Origin: an uncultured Bacteroidota bacterium
GTDB taxonomy: Bacteria; Bacteroidota; Bacteroidia; Chitinophagales; Chitinophagaceae
Reading direction: 5' to 3'
Assembly (NCBI GenBank): GCA_903829015.1
Contig: CAIKOJ010000048.1
Location: 1-51,549 of the forward strand
Length of the DNA: 51,549 nt
Shown here: positions 16,748 through 26,800 of the stretch, in pieces
Layout of the letters: every line of letters begins with the position of its first letter
Numbering within the stretch: position 1 is the stretch's first letter
The notes under the pieces: model-generated
Database searches by the model: none
Seen by the model: the letters and a program-made list of their open reading frames with translations, nothing else
Told to the model about the DNA's origin: nothing
Made by a program: the position numbers and the translations under genes

Positions 16748-17761
16748 TTGAAAAAAATATTTTTACTTTTTACAATATTAATCACCGGCTTCAGATCAGT
16801 AGCCCAGAATAGGAATACTATTGCAGTTGCGTTTTACAATTGTGAAAATTTCTTTGATACATTAGACAACCCACAAAAAAATGACGATGAGTTTACTCCG
16901 CATGGCAAATACCGGTACACAAAGAAAATTTACCTGCAGAAACTACACAATATTGCAACCGTTATAAATAGTATGGAAGGCGGAGAGGGCCCGGCTGTTA
17001 TAGGTTTGGCAGAAGTAGAAAACACCAATGTGCTGAACGACCTTACCCGCCAACCAGAGTTGGCACGGCGCAGTTACAAATATGAATGGGCCGATGGTTC
17101 AGACCCTCGGGGCATCAATGTGGCTTTAATGTACAACCCACTCCAATTTAAAGTGATCAAGACAGAGGCGCTACAAATCGACTTGTCTTCTATAAGCGCC
17201 AATTCAAATACACGCGACATACTGCATGTATTTGGTGTGCTAGCCGGAGACTCTGTGCATATATTTGTTAGTCACTGGCCCTCGCGCAGAGGTGATGCCG
17301 ATGAAAGCACTGCTAAACGTGAACGAGCAGCAATCGTGGAGAAAAACGCAGTAAAACAAATATTATTAAAGAACCCCTCTGCTAAAATCATGCTAATGGG
17401 CGACTTTAACGACAACCCTGCAGATAAGAGCATTGCCCAAATTTTAGATGCAAAAACGGAGCCATCGGCAGTGAAAAAGAATGAACTGTATAACCCCTGG
17501 GCTGATATATACAAAACCGGCGCTGGCACCGAAACATACAAACACAGTTGGAACCTCTTTGACCAAGTGATCATATCAGGTGCATTTCTACAAAACAAAA
17601 ACCATAAACTCCACTACAATAAAGCTGAGATATACAAACCTGATTTTATCATTGACCATTACAAGGGGCATGAAGGTGAACCGCACCGCTCGTTCGTTGG
17701 TACATATTGGATAAACGGATACAGCGACCATTTCCCTGTAATTCTTTATCTTGCCAGATAA
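16748..17761 (+). CDS. Secreted endonuclease/exonuclease/phosphatase-family protein, TTG start
   Basis: Exported DNase-I-fold hydrolase of 337 residues. TTG start gives the signal peptide MKKIFLLFTILITGFRSVAQ; no in-frame ATG fits. Motifs in order: FYNCENFFDTLD, IGLAEVENTNVL (metal-binding Glu), VALMYNP, VSHWPSRRGD (catalytic His region), LMGDFNDNP (Asp/Asn), DQVIISG, and the C-terminal YSDHFPVILYL (catalytic Asp-His). Could act on DNA, RNA or phosphoesters outside the cytoplasm. The next gene begins 12 nt downstream. Confidence 0.88.
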   Translation: MKKIFLLFTILITGFRSVAQNRNTIAVAFYNCENFFDTLDNPQKNDDEFTPHGKYRYTKKIYLQKLHNIATVINSMEGGEGPAVIGLAEVENTNVLNDLTRQPELARRSYKYEWADGSDPRGINVALMYNPLQFKVIKTEALQIDLSSISANSNTRDILHVFGVLAGDSVHIFVSHWPSRRGDADESTAKRERAAIVEKNAVKQILLKNPSAKIMLMGDFNDNPADKSIAQILDAKTEPSAVKKNELYNPWADIYKTGAGTETYKHSWNLFDQVIISGAFLQNKNHKLHYNKAEIYKPDFIIDHYKGHEGEPHRSFVGTYWINGYSDHFPVILYLAR

Positions 17762-17772
17762 ATGCTCGAGCA

Positions 17773-18183
17773 ATGGACATAAAAGACGTTCCTCAGGATA
17801 AGCGGGAAACTACCCACGCATCAGACATAAAAAAGCTGATGTATGCAGTAGGAAAAGATGGCCAGTACACCGGCGTAAATTACGAAGGTTGGGAACCGGA
17901 GAATATTGTACTGGCACAAACCTGGGAAGACATTGATGAAAATCTGAAGCTTGTATTGGCACAGGTGAAGGCCGGGGAACTGAGCCCTATTGCCTACTTT
18001 ATGCACAAGAGCCTGATGGATACTACCCTGCTGGCCAGCTATGCCGGCAAATGGAAGTGGCAGGTAAAAAGGCATTTTAAACCATCTGTATTCAACAGCC
18101 TGTCTGCTGACATGCTTGAAAAATACGCCCGCATTTTTAATATCACAGTTGACGAACTAAAGAATTTCGGAAAAGGAAAATAG
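17773..18183 (+). CDS. Small HTH-like protein of unknown role
   Basis: Cytoplasmic protein of 136 residues, conserved-looking but not assigned to a named family. The middle (SPIAYFMHKSLMDTTLLASY) and the C-terminal part (WKWQVKRHFKPSVFNSLS, then LEKYARIFNITVDELKNF) resemble a Cro/XRE-type helix-turn-helix. ATG 17773 is chosen; the longer frame from 17707 runs inside the endonuclease gene. The BtrH-like gene begins 7 nt after its stop, so these two form a tight pair, probably with the nuclease gene upstream. Confidence 0.65.
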   Translation: MDIKDVPQDKRETTHASDIKKLMYAVGKDGQYTGVNYEGWEPENIVLAQTWEDIDENLKLVLAQVKAGELSPIAYFMHKSLMDTTLLASYAGKWKWQVKRHFKPSVFNSLSADMLEKYARIFNITVDELKNFGKGK

Positions 18184-18190
18184 ATTTTCA

Positions 18191-19195
18191 ATGAGCAATA
18201 AGGAGTATAAACATTTTCAGCATGCACACTGCGAGAGCGGTGTATCTTCCAACCTGTTGAAGCACGAAGGTATTGAGCTCAGCGAGCCTATGGCTTTTGG
18301 CATAGGTGCAGGGTTGTTTTTTGGGCATCTACCATTTGTGAAAATAAACGGTGCCCCAGGCACCACATACCGCATATGGCCTGGCGCAATAGTTAAAAGA
18401 GTAGCATCAAGACTGAACATAAAAATACACTCCGAACGTTTTCGCGACCCTGCAAAAGCAATGAAGGCTCTGGACGATGTGCTTGCTCAAGGCAAGCCGG
18501 TTGGAATGCTGGGCAGTGTATTTTACCTACCTTATTTGCCTGAAGCGTTCCGGTTCCATTTTAATGCACACAATTTTGTGGCGTACGGCAAGGAAGGAAG
18601 GGATTATCTGATCAGTGACCCTGTGATGGAAATTGTAACAAAAATTGCTCCCGAAGATCTGGTAAAAGCAAGGTTTGCCAAAGGCACACCGGAACCTAAG
18701 GGCTTTATGTATTACGTTACAGAAACGCCTAAGGAAATGGATATGCGTAGTGCAATAGAAAAAGGCATAAAACAGATGTGCTATTTCATGATGGCTCCGC
18801 CAATTCCCTGGTTTGGTAACAAGGGTATTTTTTTGCTTGCCAACCAGATTAAGAACTACCCAAGAAAACTGGAACCAAGAAGGGCTTCATTGTACCTGGG
18901 CAATGTGATCAGGATGCAGGAAGAAATAGGTACTGGTGGTGCCGGGTTCCGATATTTGTATGCCGCCTTTTTACAAGAAGCTGGTCAGTTGCTTAAAAAT
19001 GACGAACTGCTCAAGTTTTCGGAGGAACTCACAAAGATTGGCGACAACTGGCGAAACTTTGCCTACCGTGCAGCACGCATTATGAAAGACAGAAAATCGG
19101 AACTGGTATCATACGATGAACTAAGCGATTTGCTGAAGCAGTGTGGTACTGACGAAAAAGCACTGTTCTTAAGATTGCAGAAAATTAAACTGTAA
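18191..19195 (+). CDS. BtrH-like acyltransferase/cysteine-peptidase-fold protein with DUF4872-like C-terminus
   Basis: Protein of 334 residues. The N-terminal domain resembles BtrH, the acyltransferase that moves an amino-acyl group from a carrier protein in butirosin biosynthesis and has a cysteine-peptidase fold. A plausible Cys-His-Asp triad is visible: Cys14 (HAHCESGVSSNLL), His127 (NAHNFVAYG) and Asp143 (ISDPV). Also seen are GIGAGLFFG and GKPVGMLGS. The C-terminal half (about 170-334) is helical and matches the DUF4872 type. No carrier protein, ABC transporter or biosynthetic genes are adjacent, so the substrate is open. No signal peptide: cytoplasmic. Confidence 0.78.
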   Translation: MSNKEYKHFQHAHCESGVSSNLLKHEGIELSEPMAFGIGAGLFFGHLPFVKINGAPGTTYRIWPGAIVKRVASRLNIKIHSERFRDPAKAMKALDDVLAQGKPVGMLGSVFYLPYLPEAFRFHFNAHNFVAYGKEGRDYLISDPVMEIVTKIAPEDLVKARFAKGTPEPKGFMYYVTETPKEMDMRSAIEKGIKQMCYFMMAPPIPWFGNKGIFLLANQIKNYPRKLEPRRASLYLGNVIRMQEEIGTGGAGFRYLYAAFLQEAGQLLKNDELLKFSEELTKIGDNWRNFAYRAARIMKDRKSELVSYDELSDLLKQCGTDEKALFLRLQKIKL

Positions 19196-19387
19196 TTAAG
19201 TACAATTTATTGGCCATAGGCCGGAGGCTATCAATGATACTAGCAATTGGGCCGATTGAAACCATTGATACGCGCAAACATTCGAAATAAGACTCCGATT
19301 GTTCGATTCACATTTTTTAACAATGCATACCCCTCACCTAAAATATATTGATTGGTTTTTTTGTACTTTTACAGCCAACTTTAGTTT

Positions 19388-19906
19388 TTGCTTAGTTTCC
19401 TCAGACATACAATAGTAGGTATCATTGATTTTTTCCACCGGCCTTTCCGGAAGATAATCGGTGTGCAAACCTTTCGTTATCTGGCTTGCGGTGGCTCCAA
19501 TACCGTATTAAATATTTTTATTTATTGGTTTGCGTACAACATTTTGCTGGGCAAACAGGACGTTCATGTTTTTGGCAATATTGTTATCGCAGTAGAAGTT
19601 GCCGCCTGGGTTATCGCATTTGCCATCAGTTTTCCGGCGGGGTTTATTATGTCAAGGCACATTGTTTTTCCTGAATCAAATCTGCATGGCCATATCCAGT
19701 TCTTCAGATATGTGCTCACCACGGTTACCTTTATCTTGCTCACCTACCTGCTTATTAAGGGCGCGGCCTTATATCTGCCCATGGTTAATGCAACTGTTTC
19801 CTACTTCTTTATCTGCATTATTACTGCCATACTCAGCTATATCTCACAGCGCACGTTCACGTTTAAGACGATCGAAGTGGCTGCAATCGACGATGAGTTC
19901 GTTTAA
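19388..19906 (+). CDS. GtrA-family membrane protein, TTG start
   Basis: Four-helix integral membrane protein of 172 residues in the GtrA family, implicated in moving lipid-linked sugars across the inner membrane. FRYLACGGSNTVLN opens helix 1 and SQRTFTF ends helix 4, both typical; helices at about 24-46, 58-82, 100-123 and 138-160. TTG 19388 is the best start; ATG codons in frame are too far inside. No polysaccharide genes are adjacent. The 190-nt gap upstream holds only weak inverted repeats. Confidence 0.85.
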   Translation: MLSFLRHTIVGIIDFFHRPFRKIIGVQTFRYLACGGSNTVLNIFIYWFAYNILLGKQDVHVFGNIVIAVEVAAWVIAFAISFPAGFIMSRHIVFPESNLHGHIQFFRYVLTTVTFILLTYLLIKGAALYLPMVNATVSYFFICIITAILSYISQRTFTFKTIEVAAIDDEFV

Positions 19907-19964
19907 CATATTATCTGTTCATTAAGATTGCTCGAGTCGGTTCCTTTCTTTACTACAACAACAT

Positions 19965-19972
19965 TATTTTTG
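19965..19972 (+). promoter_or_regulatory. -7 element TATTTTTG
   Basis: Exact TAnnTTTG, 21 nt before ATG 19994. Confidence 0.5.
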
Positions 19973-19993
19973 TAAGTATACAAACACATTTCT

Positions 19994-21016
19994 ATGAAGT
20001 ACCGGCTGCTCAGCTCGCTCTTACTGCTTACTATTGTATGCTCTGTTTCCAAGGTCTATGGTTGGGGCATATGGGGCCATAACCACATTAACAAAGGTGC
20101 TGTTCTGGCATTACCTGCAGAGATGGGTATGTTTTTTTATAACCACTCAGATTTCCTGACACAGGAATCTACGGTACCAGATATCCGCAAGTATACCATC
20201 AACGATAAAGCTGAGTTTTGCCGGCACTATGTAAATCTGGAAAAATACAATTACGATGGACGTGAAACAATGCCTAAAAAACTATCGGAGGTTATTACGA
20301 AGTACGGCAAAGATTCTGCAGACAAGTTCGGCATTCTGCCATGGTATATACAAGATATGATGGCAAAACTTACCGACGCCATGAAGAACAAACATAAAAC
20401 CCAGATACTCTTTCTTGCCGGCGACCTCGGTCACTATATTGGTGATGCTCATATGCCTCTGCATACTACTGTAAACCATGACGGACAATCAACCGGCCAG
20501 AATGGGATTCACTCTTTCTGGGAGTGTCAGTTGCCTGAGCTATTCGGCAAAGAGTACAATCTATACTCAGGAGAGGCACACTATATCAAAGACATTGAAA
20601 AGGCTGTTTGGGACATACTGGATACCAGCTTTTTGCTCTCAGATAAAATGCTGACCATTGAAAAAAAGCTCAAGGACCAAAACCCGATGGACAAACAATA
20701 TGAAATTGGCCCAGACGGCAAACCTAAGAAAAATGACTTCGGGCAAAATATACATTCCTATGAGTATGCACATATATACCACGAACTGCTGCAGGGAATG
20801 GTAGAGCGCCAAATGAGATCTGCACTTGTACACACTGCAGATTTTTGGTACACTGCGTGGGTAAATGCAGGCAAACCCGACCTCAGCAGCATGGGCCCTG
20901 ACTATCTGGATGCTCGAAACAAACCCTTTTACAAAGAAGACATCAAAGCCTGGAAAAAAGGGAAGGTAAAAGGTTGTGCTTCAGAAAGAGATTATCCCGT
21001 AATGAAAGGGCATTAA
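19994..21016 (+). CDS. Secreted zinc-dependent phospholipase C / S1-P1 nuclease-like protein
   Basis: Exported protein of 340 residues. After a signal peptide (cleavage near VYG) the mature chain begins WGIWGHNHINKGAV; an N-terminal Trp that ligates zinc is the hallmark of the S1/P1 nuclease and phospholipase C superfamily. Other metal ligands are visible in FCRHYVN, GDLGHYIGDAHMPLHT and GIHSFWE. Sequence alone does not decide between nuclease and phospholipase. Convergent with rarA with a 26-nt gap and no obvious terminator. Confidence 0.85.
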   Translation: MKYRLLSSLLLLTIVCSVSKVYGWGIWGHNHINKGAVLALPAEMGMFFYNHSDFLTQESTVPDIRKYTINDKAEFCRHYVNLEKYNYDGRETMPKKLSEVITKYGKDSADKFGILPWYIQDMMAKLTDAMKNKHKTQILFLAGDLGHYIGDAHMPLHTTVNHDGQSTGQNGIHSFWECQLPELFGKEYNLYSGEAHYIKDIEKAVWDILDTSFLLSDKMLTIEKKLKDQNPMDKQYEIGPDGKPKKNDFGQNIHSYEYAHIYHELLQGMVERQMRSALVHTADFWYTAWVNAGKPDLSSMGPDYLDARNKPFYKEDIKAWKKGKVKGCASERDYPVMKGH

Positions 21017-21042
21017 GCTAATTGTAACGTCTCAATATCCAT

Positions 21043-22311
21043 TTAGTAACCATACTTTTCCTTCCAGCATTTGCGCAGGTATTCCCTCATTTTAGCCTCC
21101 GATGCGTTGTTTGCAGGATCGTATAATTTAGTACCGGCCACGGCATCCGGCATGAACTCCTGCTCGGCAAAGTTACCTTCGAAATCGTGTGCATACTGGT
21201 AGCCTTTGCCATAGTCCAGCTTTTTCATAAGCCCTGTAGGCGCATTACGTATCTGCAGCGGCACCGGCAGGTCTCCTGTCTTTGCCACCAATGCCTGAGC
21301 ATGGTTAATAGCCATATAGGCAGCATTACTCTTAGGCGACGAAGCAAGGTATGTAGCAGTTTGCGATAAAATGATCCTGCATTCCGGATAGCCGATCATC
21401 TCGACCGCCTGAAAGCAACTTGTAGCCAGCAGCAGTGCATTTGGGTTTGCGTTGCCAATATCCTCGCTTGCCAGTATCACCATTCGCCGTGCTATGAACT
21501 TCGGATCCTCCCCACCCTCTATCATGCGCGCCAGATAATACACTGCCGCATTGGGGTCGCTGCCTCTAAGCGACTTTATGAATGCGGATATGATATCATA
21601 ATGCTGTTCTCCTGTTTTATCATACAGTGCCATTTTCTTCTGCACTATATCCTGCACAATATCGTTGGTAATGGTCTTATCCTTTTGAGGCAATGACGAT
21701 GCCACCAGTTCCAGCAGGTTCAGCAATCGGCGGGCATCACCACCGCTTAGCTGCATCAATGCCTCCCATTCTGTGATATTGATTTGTTGTGCCGCCAGCC
21801 ATTCATCCTTAACCATGGCCTGTTTCACGAGTGAGGTCAGATGCTCCTCATTCAGCGGCTTAAGTACATATACCTGACATCTGCTCAGCAATGCACCAAT
21901 CACTTCAAATGACGGATTCTCTGTGGTAGCGCCAATCAAAGTAATGATCCCTTTTTCTACAGCCCCCAGCAGGCTATCCTGCTGAGCTTTGTTAAATCGG
22001 TGGATCTCATCTATAAACAACAACGCATGCCCTGCCTTACGTGCCAGTTCTATAACTGCCCTAACATCCTTCACACCGCTGTCAATAGCGCTGAGCGTAA
22101 AAAACGGCATATTCAAAGAGTGAGCTATGATCTGCGCAAGTGTAGTTTTACCAACTCCGGGTGGTCCCCAAAATATTATGGAATGCCCCTTGCCACTACG
22201 CACAATAGATTCCAACACCTTACCCGGAGCTACCAAATGCTCCTGCCCAATAAAATCCTCCAATGTCACAGGGCGTACCCTTTCTGCCAGTGGCGCATTC
22301 AACGCTGCCAT
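21043..22311 (-). CDS. rarA: Replication-associated recombination protein A (AAA+ ATPase)
   Basis: RarA/MgsA clamp-loader-like ATPase acting at stalled replication forks. In 422 residues: PLAERVRPVTLEDFIGQEHL near the N-terminus, Walker A GPPGVGKTT, Walker B LLFIDEIHRFNKAQQD, sensor 1 IGATTENPSFE, an arginine-finger region LLSRCQVY, and the tetramerisation domain with SLRGSDPNAAVYYLARMIEGG and RNAPTGLMK. Length is normal. Divergent from the thioredoxin-like gene with a 43-nt gap. Confidence 0.95.
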   Translation of the reverse strand: MAALNAPLAERVRPVTLEDFIGQEHLVAPGKVLESIVRSGKGHSIIFWGPPGVGKTTLAQIIAHSLNMPFFTLSAIDSGVKDVRAVIELARKAGHALLFIDEIHRFNKAQQDSLLGAVEKGIITLIGATTENPSFEVIGALLSRCQVYVLKPLNEEHLTSLVKQAMVKDEWLAAQQINITEWEALMQLSGGDARRLLNLLELVASSLPQKDKTITNDIVQDIVQKKMALYDKTGEQHYDIISAFIKSLRGSDPNAAVYYLARMIEGGEDPKFIARRMVILASEDIGNANPNALLLATSCFQAVEMIGYPECRIILSQTATYLASSPKSNAAYMAINHAQALVAKTGDLPVPLQIRNAPTGLMKKLDYGKGYQYAHDFEGNFAEQEFMPDAVAGTKLYDPANNASEAKMREYLRKCWKEKYGY

Positions 22312-22354
22312 AAATTTGTGATTTACTTTTCAGGTAATTGCCTAAATTAGCTAC

Positions 22355-23002
22355 ATGTTTCGCAAGCTTCCATTATACATTCTGTTGTTCATAGCCGGTG
22401 CTGCATCAGCACAAAACTCTAACAACGCCACCGCCAAATCTACTGAAAAGAAGGGCGAACCTCAAATAGATTTTAAAGAAATCGGTGCGTCTATGGCGCC
22501 TATCCGTATGATGCTGTATAAGGATACGTCAAAAAGCAAAACCGCAGCAACAGGCGCCACAAACGAAGAAGCAAACAAATCAAAAAAGAAGAGGCGTAAA
22601 CGTAGCGACATCGAGGCACCTCGCGGCGAATTCTCAGGAGTGCTTACCAACAAAGATGTAGACAACGGTGCCAATTTGTTCATTATGCTGTTCAACCCTA
22701 CTTGCTCGCATTGCGAGGACGAGACAGCATTGATTGAAAAGAATATCGGGTTCTTTAAAAAATCGAAGTTCTTATTTATGGCTACGCCTATAATGAAACC
22801 TTACCTGCCCGACTTTGTAAATATGATGCACATTACCGATTTCCCTGAGTTCAGAATTGGCATCGATAGTGCAGGTTATATCGACAATATGTTTTTATAT
22901 CAGGCACTGCCACAGATCAACATCTATGATCATGATCGCAAACTACTGAGGATCTTCTCAGGCGAAGTTGCAATTGACACTCTTAAAAAATATATAGAAT
23001 AA
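22355..23002 (+). CDS. Exported thioredoxin-fold protein
   Basis: Protein of 215 residues with a signal peptide (cleavage after ASAQ near 20). A charged linker includes a very basic patch (KSKKKRRKR, about 75-83). Then a thioredoxin-like domain: LFNPTCSHCEDE with a CSHC active site (about 116-119), and a cis-proline segment ALPQINIYD. Probably a periplasmic or envelope redox or folding factor related to TlpA/peroxiredoxin-type proteins; exact role unknown. The basic patch in an exported protein is unusual. Confidence 0.72.
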   Translation: MFRKLPLYILLFIAGAASAQNSNNATAKSTEKKGEPQIDFKEIGASMAPIRMMLYKDTSKSKTAATGATNEEANKSKKKRRKRSDIEAPRGEFSGVLTNKDVDNGANLFIMLFNPTCSHCEDETALIEKNIGFFKKSKFLFMATPIMKPYLPDFVNMMHITDFPEFRIGIDSAGYIDNMFLYQALPQINIYDHDRKLLRIFSGEVAIDTLKKYIE

Positions 23003-23158
23003 ATAAGGGAGGGAATAAATTAAAAAGCTTGCCTACCGGGCCACACATCCTATACTCAAGGGTAATTTTAGGGGAGACAATTCCATATAGCCCTTATTCA
23101 GGGTCTACTTTCGGCTTAACCGATGTCTCAATCAATACTATCCTACTGGTGGATGAAA

Positions 23159-23659
23159 TTAGGCATGTACCAGAGGCATGCTTTTTGCAGCACTCTTTGT
23201 AGCAGCTTTAGTCTTAATGAAAGACTGAATTTTTCTCACATAATCAAAGTAGCCCATCTCGAGGCGTATCCAGAAAATAGTAAAAATAGCAGCACTGATT
23301 CCAAAAACAGTATAGGCAACTATGGGCTCCCCTACAGTATAAAAAACTATAGATGCAAGCAGCATAAATGCGCAGAAGATCACAATCAACATAGGTCCGC
23401 CGGAATCCAGGAGACGCATCTTTGATGTAACCACTACTTTTGTTCCGCCTCCCGATTCATTGTCCATCTCCACACTGGTAATTGGCAAAGTCTTGATCTC
23501 ACTGATTTGCTCTGCATGCGGAATAATACTTATTTCTTTTTCCGAATCCATGATCTCAAAATCAAGGTCATGGATCTTTACATGATTGCCAATCAGAGAA
23601 TTTTTCAAATCCTCCTTACCAACTTGGAAATGATACGTGCGTGTTCGCGTAAAAAACAT
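23159..23659 (-). CDS. Membrane protein of unknown function
   Basis: Protein of 166 residues starting MFFTRTRTYHFQVGKEDLKN. The N-terminal half is soluble and beta-rich; two adjacent transmembrane helices (about 93-113 and 117-137) and a short basic C-terminal tail (KTKAATKSAAK) follow. I prefer ATG 23659 over the longer frame from 23698. No recognised family. Convergent with the thioredoxin-like gene; the 156-nt gap holds nothing I can name. Confidence 0.6.
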   Translation of the reverse strand: MFFTRTRTYHFQVGKEDLKNSLIGNHVKIHDLDFEIMDSEKEISIIPHAEQISEIKTLPITSVEMDNESGGGTKVVVTSKMRLLDSGGPMLIVIFCAFMLLASIVFYTVGEPIVAYTVFGISAAIFTIFWIRLEMGYFDYVRKIQSFIKTKAATKSAAKSMPLVHA

Positions 23660-23854
23660 AAGCAACGTTTTAACTTGTGAGAAATAATTTACTAACATAA
23701 AGTTAATGGTTTCGTTAAGAAATCAAAAACTTATTTATAAAATTATAAATGCCAAAAACCGTGCCAAGTTTAATTTATTATAGATACGTTTTAAAAACCA
23801 GGAAAGTCGCCAATGAATCCCGGAAATATATATTTATTTTATGCAATACCGCTT

Positions 23855-26800
23855 TTACTTATTGCCAATGATGTGGAAATAATTTTCCACCATTTCCTTG
23901 TAGTATGGCTTCAGTTGAGGGGGAACTGTTTTATACAATTCCAGCAACTGTTTTTGGTCGGTAATGTACTTTTGTAAAGCTGGTGGCACTGGCCTGCTGA
24001 TCTCCTCTGCACTCTTTGAGCTTCGCTTGTCGTCCTGCTCCTGTTCCCTCAAAGACTTTTCTACCTCCAGCATCCTTGTTTCTATTTCTTTTTGACGCAG
24101 CAGCAGTTCATTGGTAAGCCTTTTATTGACCAGGTCAGTTTCTGTCTTATCCATCTTCTGCTCAATCTCCCTGAGTTCTTTGCTGTTACCTAATCCCTGA
24201 CTGTTGAGCAGACTGGTTAGTTCCTGAATCTTCCTTCTCAATGCAGCCTGCTGCTCTGCAAGCCTGGCGATTTGCTCAGAGTTGCCATTCTCATCACTCT
24301 CCCCTTCTTTACCCTGCTTATTGCCAGTCTTCCCTTGCCCTTCTCCACTTTTGCCACTCTTGCTGCCGCCCGGCTTTTGCATCTGCTCCATCGACTCGCC
24401 CAGTTTCTTTTGACCAGATATAATGTCCGCCAACTGCTGGCCCGGCCCTTTACCTTTTTTAGATGTCATACCTCCCGGCTTCTTTCCTGGTTTGGAGCAA
24501 CTACCTTCTCCACCCTCCTGCTTCGACTGGCTTTCCATTTGCATCAGGTTGGCCAGAATCTCATTCAGCATCAACGCCAGATTATTGGTGTGCGTCATCA
24601 CATACTGCTGGAAAGTAACTGTTGCCGGCTGATTCCTGTTCTCCAATGCTTCCACAGCCTTCTTCATATTGTATTCCAGTCCGGTTGTTTCGCGGTTCAC
24701 TATAGCCGGAAGCTTGTCAATGCGCTTACTCAGCGCAAACAAACTATCCCTGATCATGAAAGAGTTTTTGCGCAACCGGTTTTGTATTTCCTGATTGGTT
24801 ATGTAAGCCTGAGTTGTATTAGATGTCTTGCTGACGCTCTCCATCAGGTCTTCCTGCTCAAACGAAAGACGCATTAGGTTGGTGAGCAATTGTCTGGTAG
24901 ACTTAATATCGATCTCTATTTGCTCCATATCCATGCCCCCTGCCTTCTTGCGCAGCGACTTAGCCATCTGTTCCAGGTTTTGCGCAGCTTTATCCTGGCT
25001 CTTACTTGCTTTGTCTTTCTTATCCTGACTCAGTTCGTCTTCGCTGTTCTGCATTTCCTTTTCTGCGTCCTTAGCCTGCTGTTGCTCATCATCCAGTTTG
25101 CCATCTTGCTTGGTTTCTTTCGCAAGCTTCTGGGCTTCCTTCATATCGTCTTTCATCGCCTTATCCAGCTCCTTCTTCAGCTCCTGCTGTTCCTTACTCA
25201 GTGCTTTGCTGTCCTTTGGTGCATTCTCTTTTCCATCCTTTTTATCGCCTGCCTTTTCATCCTTCTTGTCTGCACTTTTCTGCTCACCATTTTTATCACC
25301 TGCCTTCTTATCGTCCTTGCCATCACTGCTTTTCTTATCCCCCGATTTCTCCTGGCCTTTCTGATCGTCTTTCTTATCACCGCTTTTTTGGTCTCCGTTC
25401 TTCTTATCGTTCTGCTCGGCTTTTTCAGTTTCTTTCTGCAATGCTCTTTCCTTTTTAGCCAGATCGTCCATTTTGTTGGCCATATCTTCCATGCGCATCT
25501 GCATTTCCATCTTCTTCATCAATTCCTGCATACGCTCCATGTCCATCTTGAACAGTTTGTTGTCCTGCTCCAGTTTTTGCATAGACTCCATTGCATCCTC
25601 CTTATTCAGCTTTTGCATCAACTCCTGCAACTTCTTCATTTGCTCCTCCAGCTCTTTGTTCAGCAGATTATCCAACTGCTTCTCCATTTCCTTTTGTTTC
25701 TCTTGCAGGTTCTCGCTGTATTTCTTCTGTTCACTCTGCTGTACCTGTTCTTCAAAACGCTGTTTAATATTCTCCAGATTAGTTTTCAAGTCCATCTGCC
25801 TGCGCATCATTTCCTCCAGCGATTCCTTCTGCTCCCAGTCCATACTTTGGCTCTGCAGCATTTTAGACTGCATGCTCTTGTAATCGTTCTGCAATTGCTG
25901 GGTCTTTTGCGTGCTGTTGCTAATACCCGAATTGATCTGTTTTGAATTCTCGTTGATAGCAGAATCCAACTGCTTTTCATTGTACATGAAGAACGCCATT
26001 ACTTCGCTCCTCGATGCCTTGCTGCCATGCACACCATCATTGTCCCACGCCTCAATAAAATACGACACCTTTTGTCCCGGCAGAAGGTTTAGACTTTTAA
26101 TATCGAAATACTGCTGAAACGCCGACAGCACACCGCCGCTGATCTTCACCGGAATACTTTTGGTCAGTACCGTCTTGTTCTTATCACTCACTTCGTAGTT
26201 GAATGTGACTCTGGTTATACCATAATCATCTCCAGCCGAACCTGTTATCAAAACCTGCTTGCCGGAAACTGTATCCCTGAACTGTTGCACCTGCAGCACG
26301 GGGTACTGATCGGGTATCACCTGCACATTGTAATGGTAGCTGTCCGCTATGCCTGCGTTTCTGTTTTCGAGTGTGATCGTGTAGGCAGTATCGTTCATGA
26401 ATCGGTACTGATACCCATAGGTTGCCCCCCCTTTATTCAGCGGATTGGGCGCACCGTTGCCAAAGTGAATTGATGCAGCATCTGTATGCTCCGTCACAAA
26501 GGTCCAGTTAACCGTAGTACCCGCAGGCAGTGTCATATCACTCAGGCTGCTGCGCACCTCATTCTTCTTACCCGTGTAGGCTGGGTAATTTACCTGCACT
26601 TTAAATTCCTTTAGAACTGGGCGCTGCACTACCTTAATGGTATTATCGCCTGAATAAAAGCCAGCGGCAAAAAACCGAAAGTGGATAGCATCAGTTACAT
26701 TCTTGAAAGTGTATTGGAAACAATGGTTTTCCAATGGCTGCATAGGCAGGCGCTCGCTCCCCATTTCCACCGATACCTCGGCAGGCAGAGCACTGCCCTT

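Noticed and set aside
19229-19270. Inverted repeat TATCAATG/CATTGATA before gtrA
   Set aside because: Only 8 bp with a 26-nt loop in AT-rich DNA; expected by chance.
24241-25945. Long plus-strand open frames opposite the DUF4175 gene, rich in Leu/Phe/Ser
   Set aside because: They mirror Lys/Glu/Gln-rich codons of the real gene on the other strand; no signal, promoter or family resemblance.
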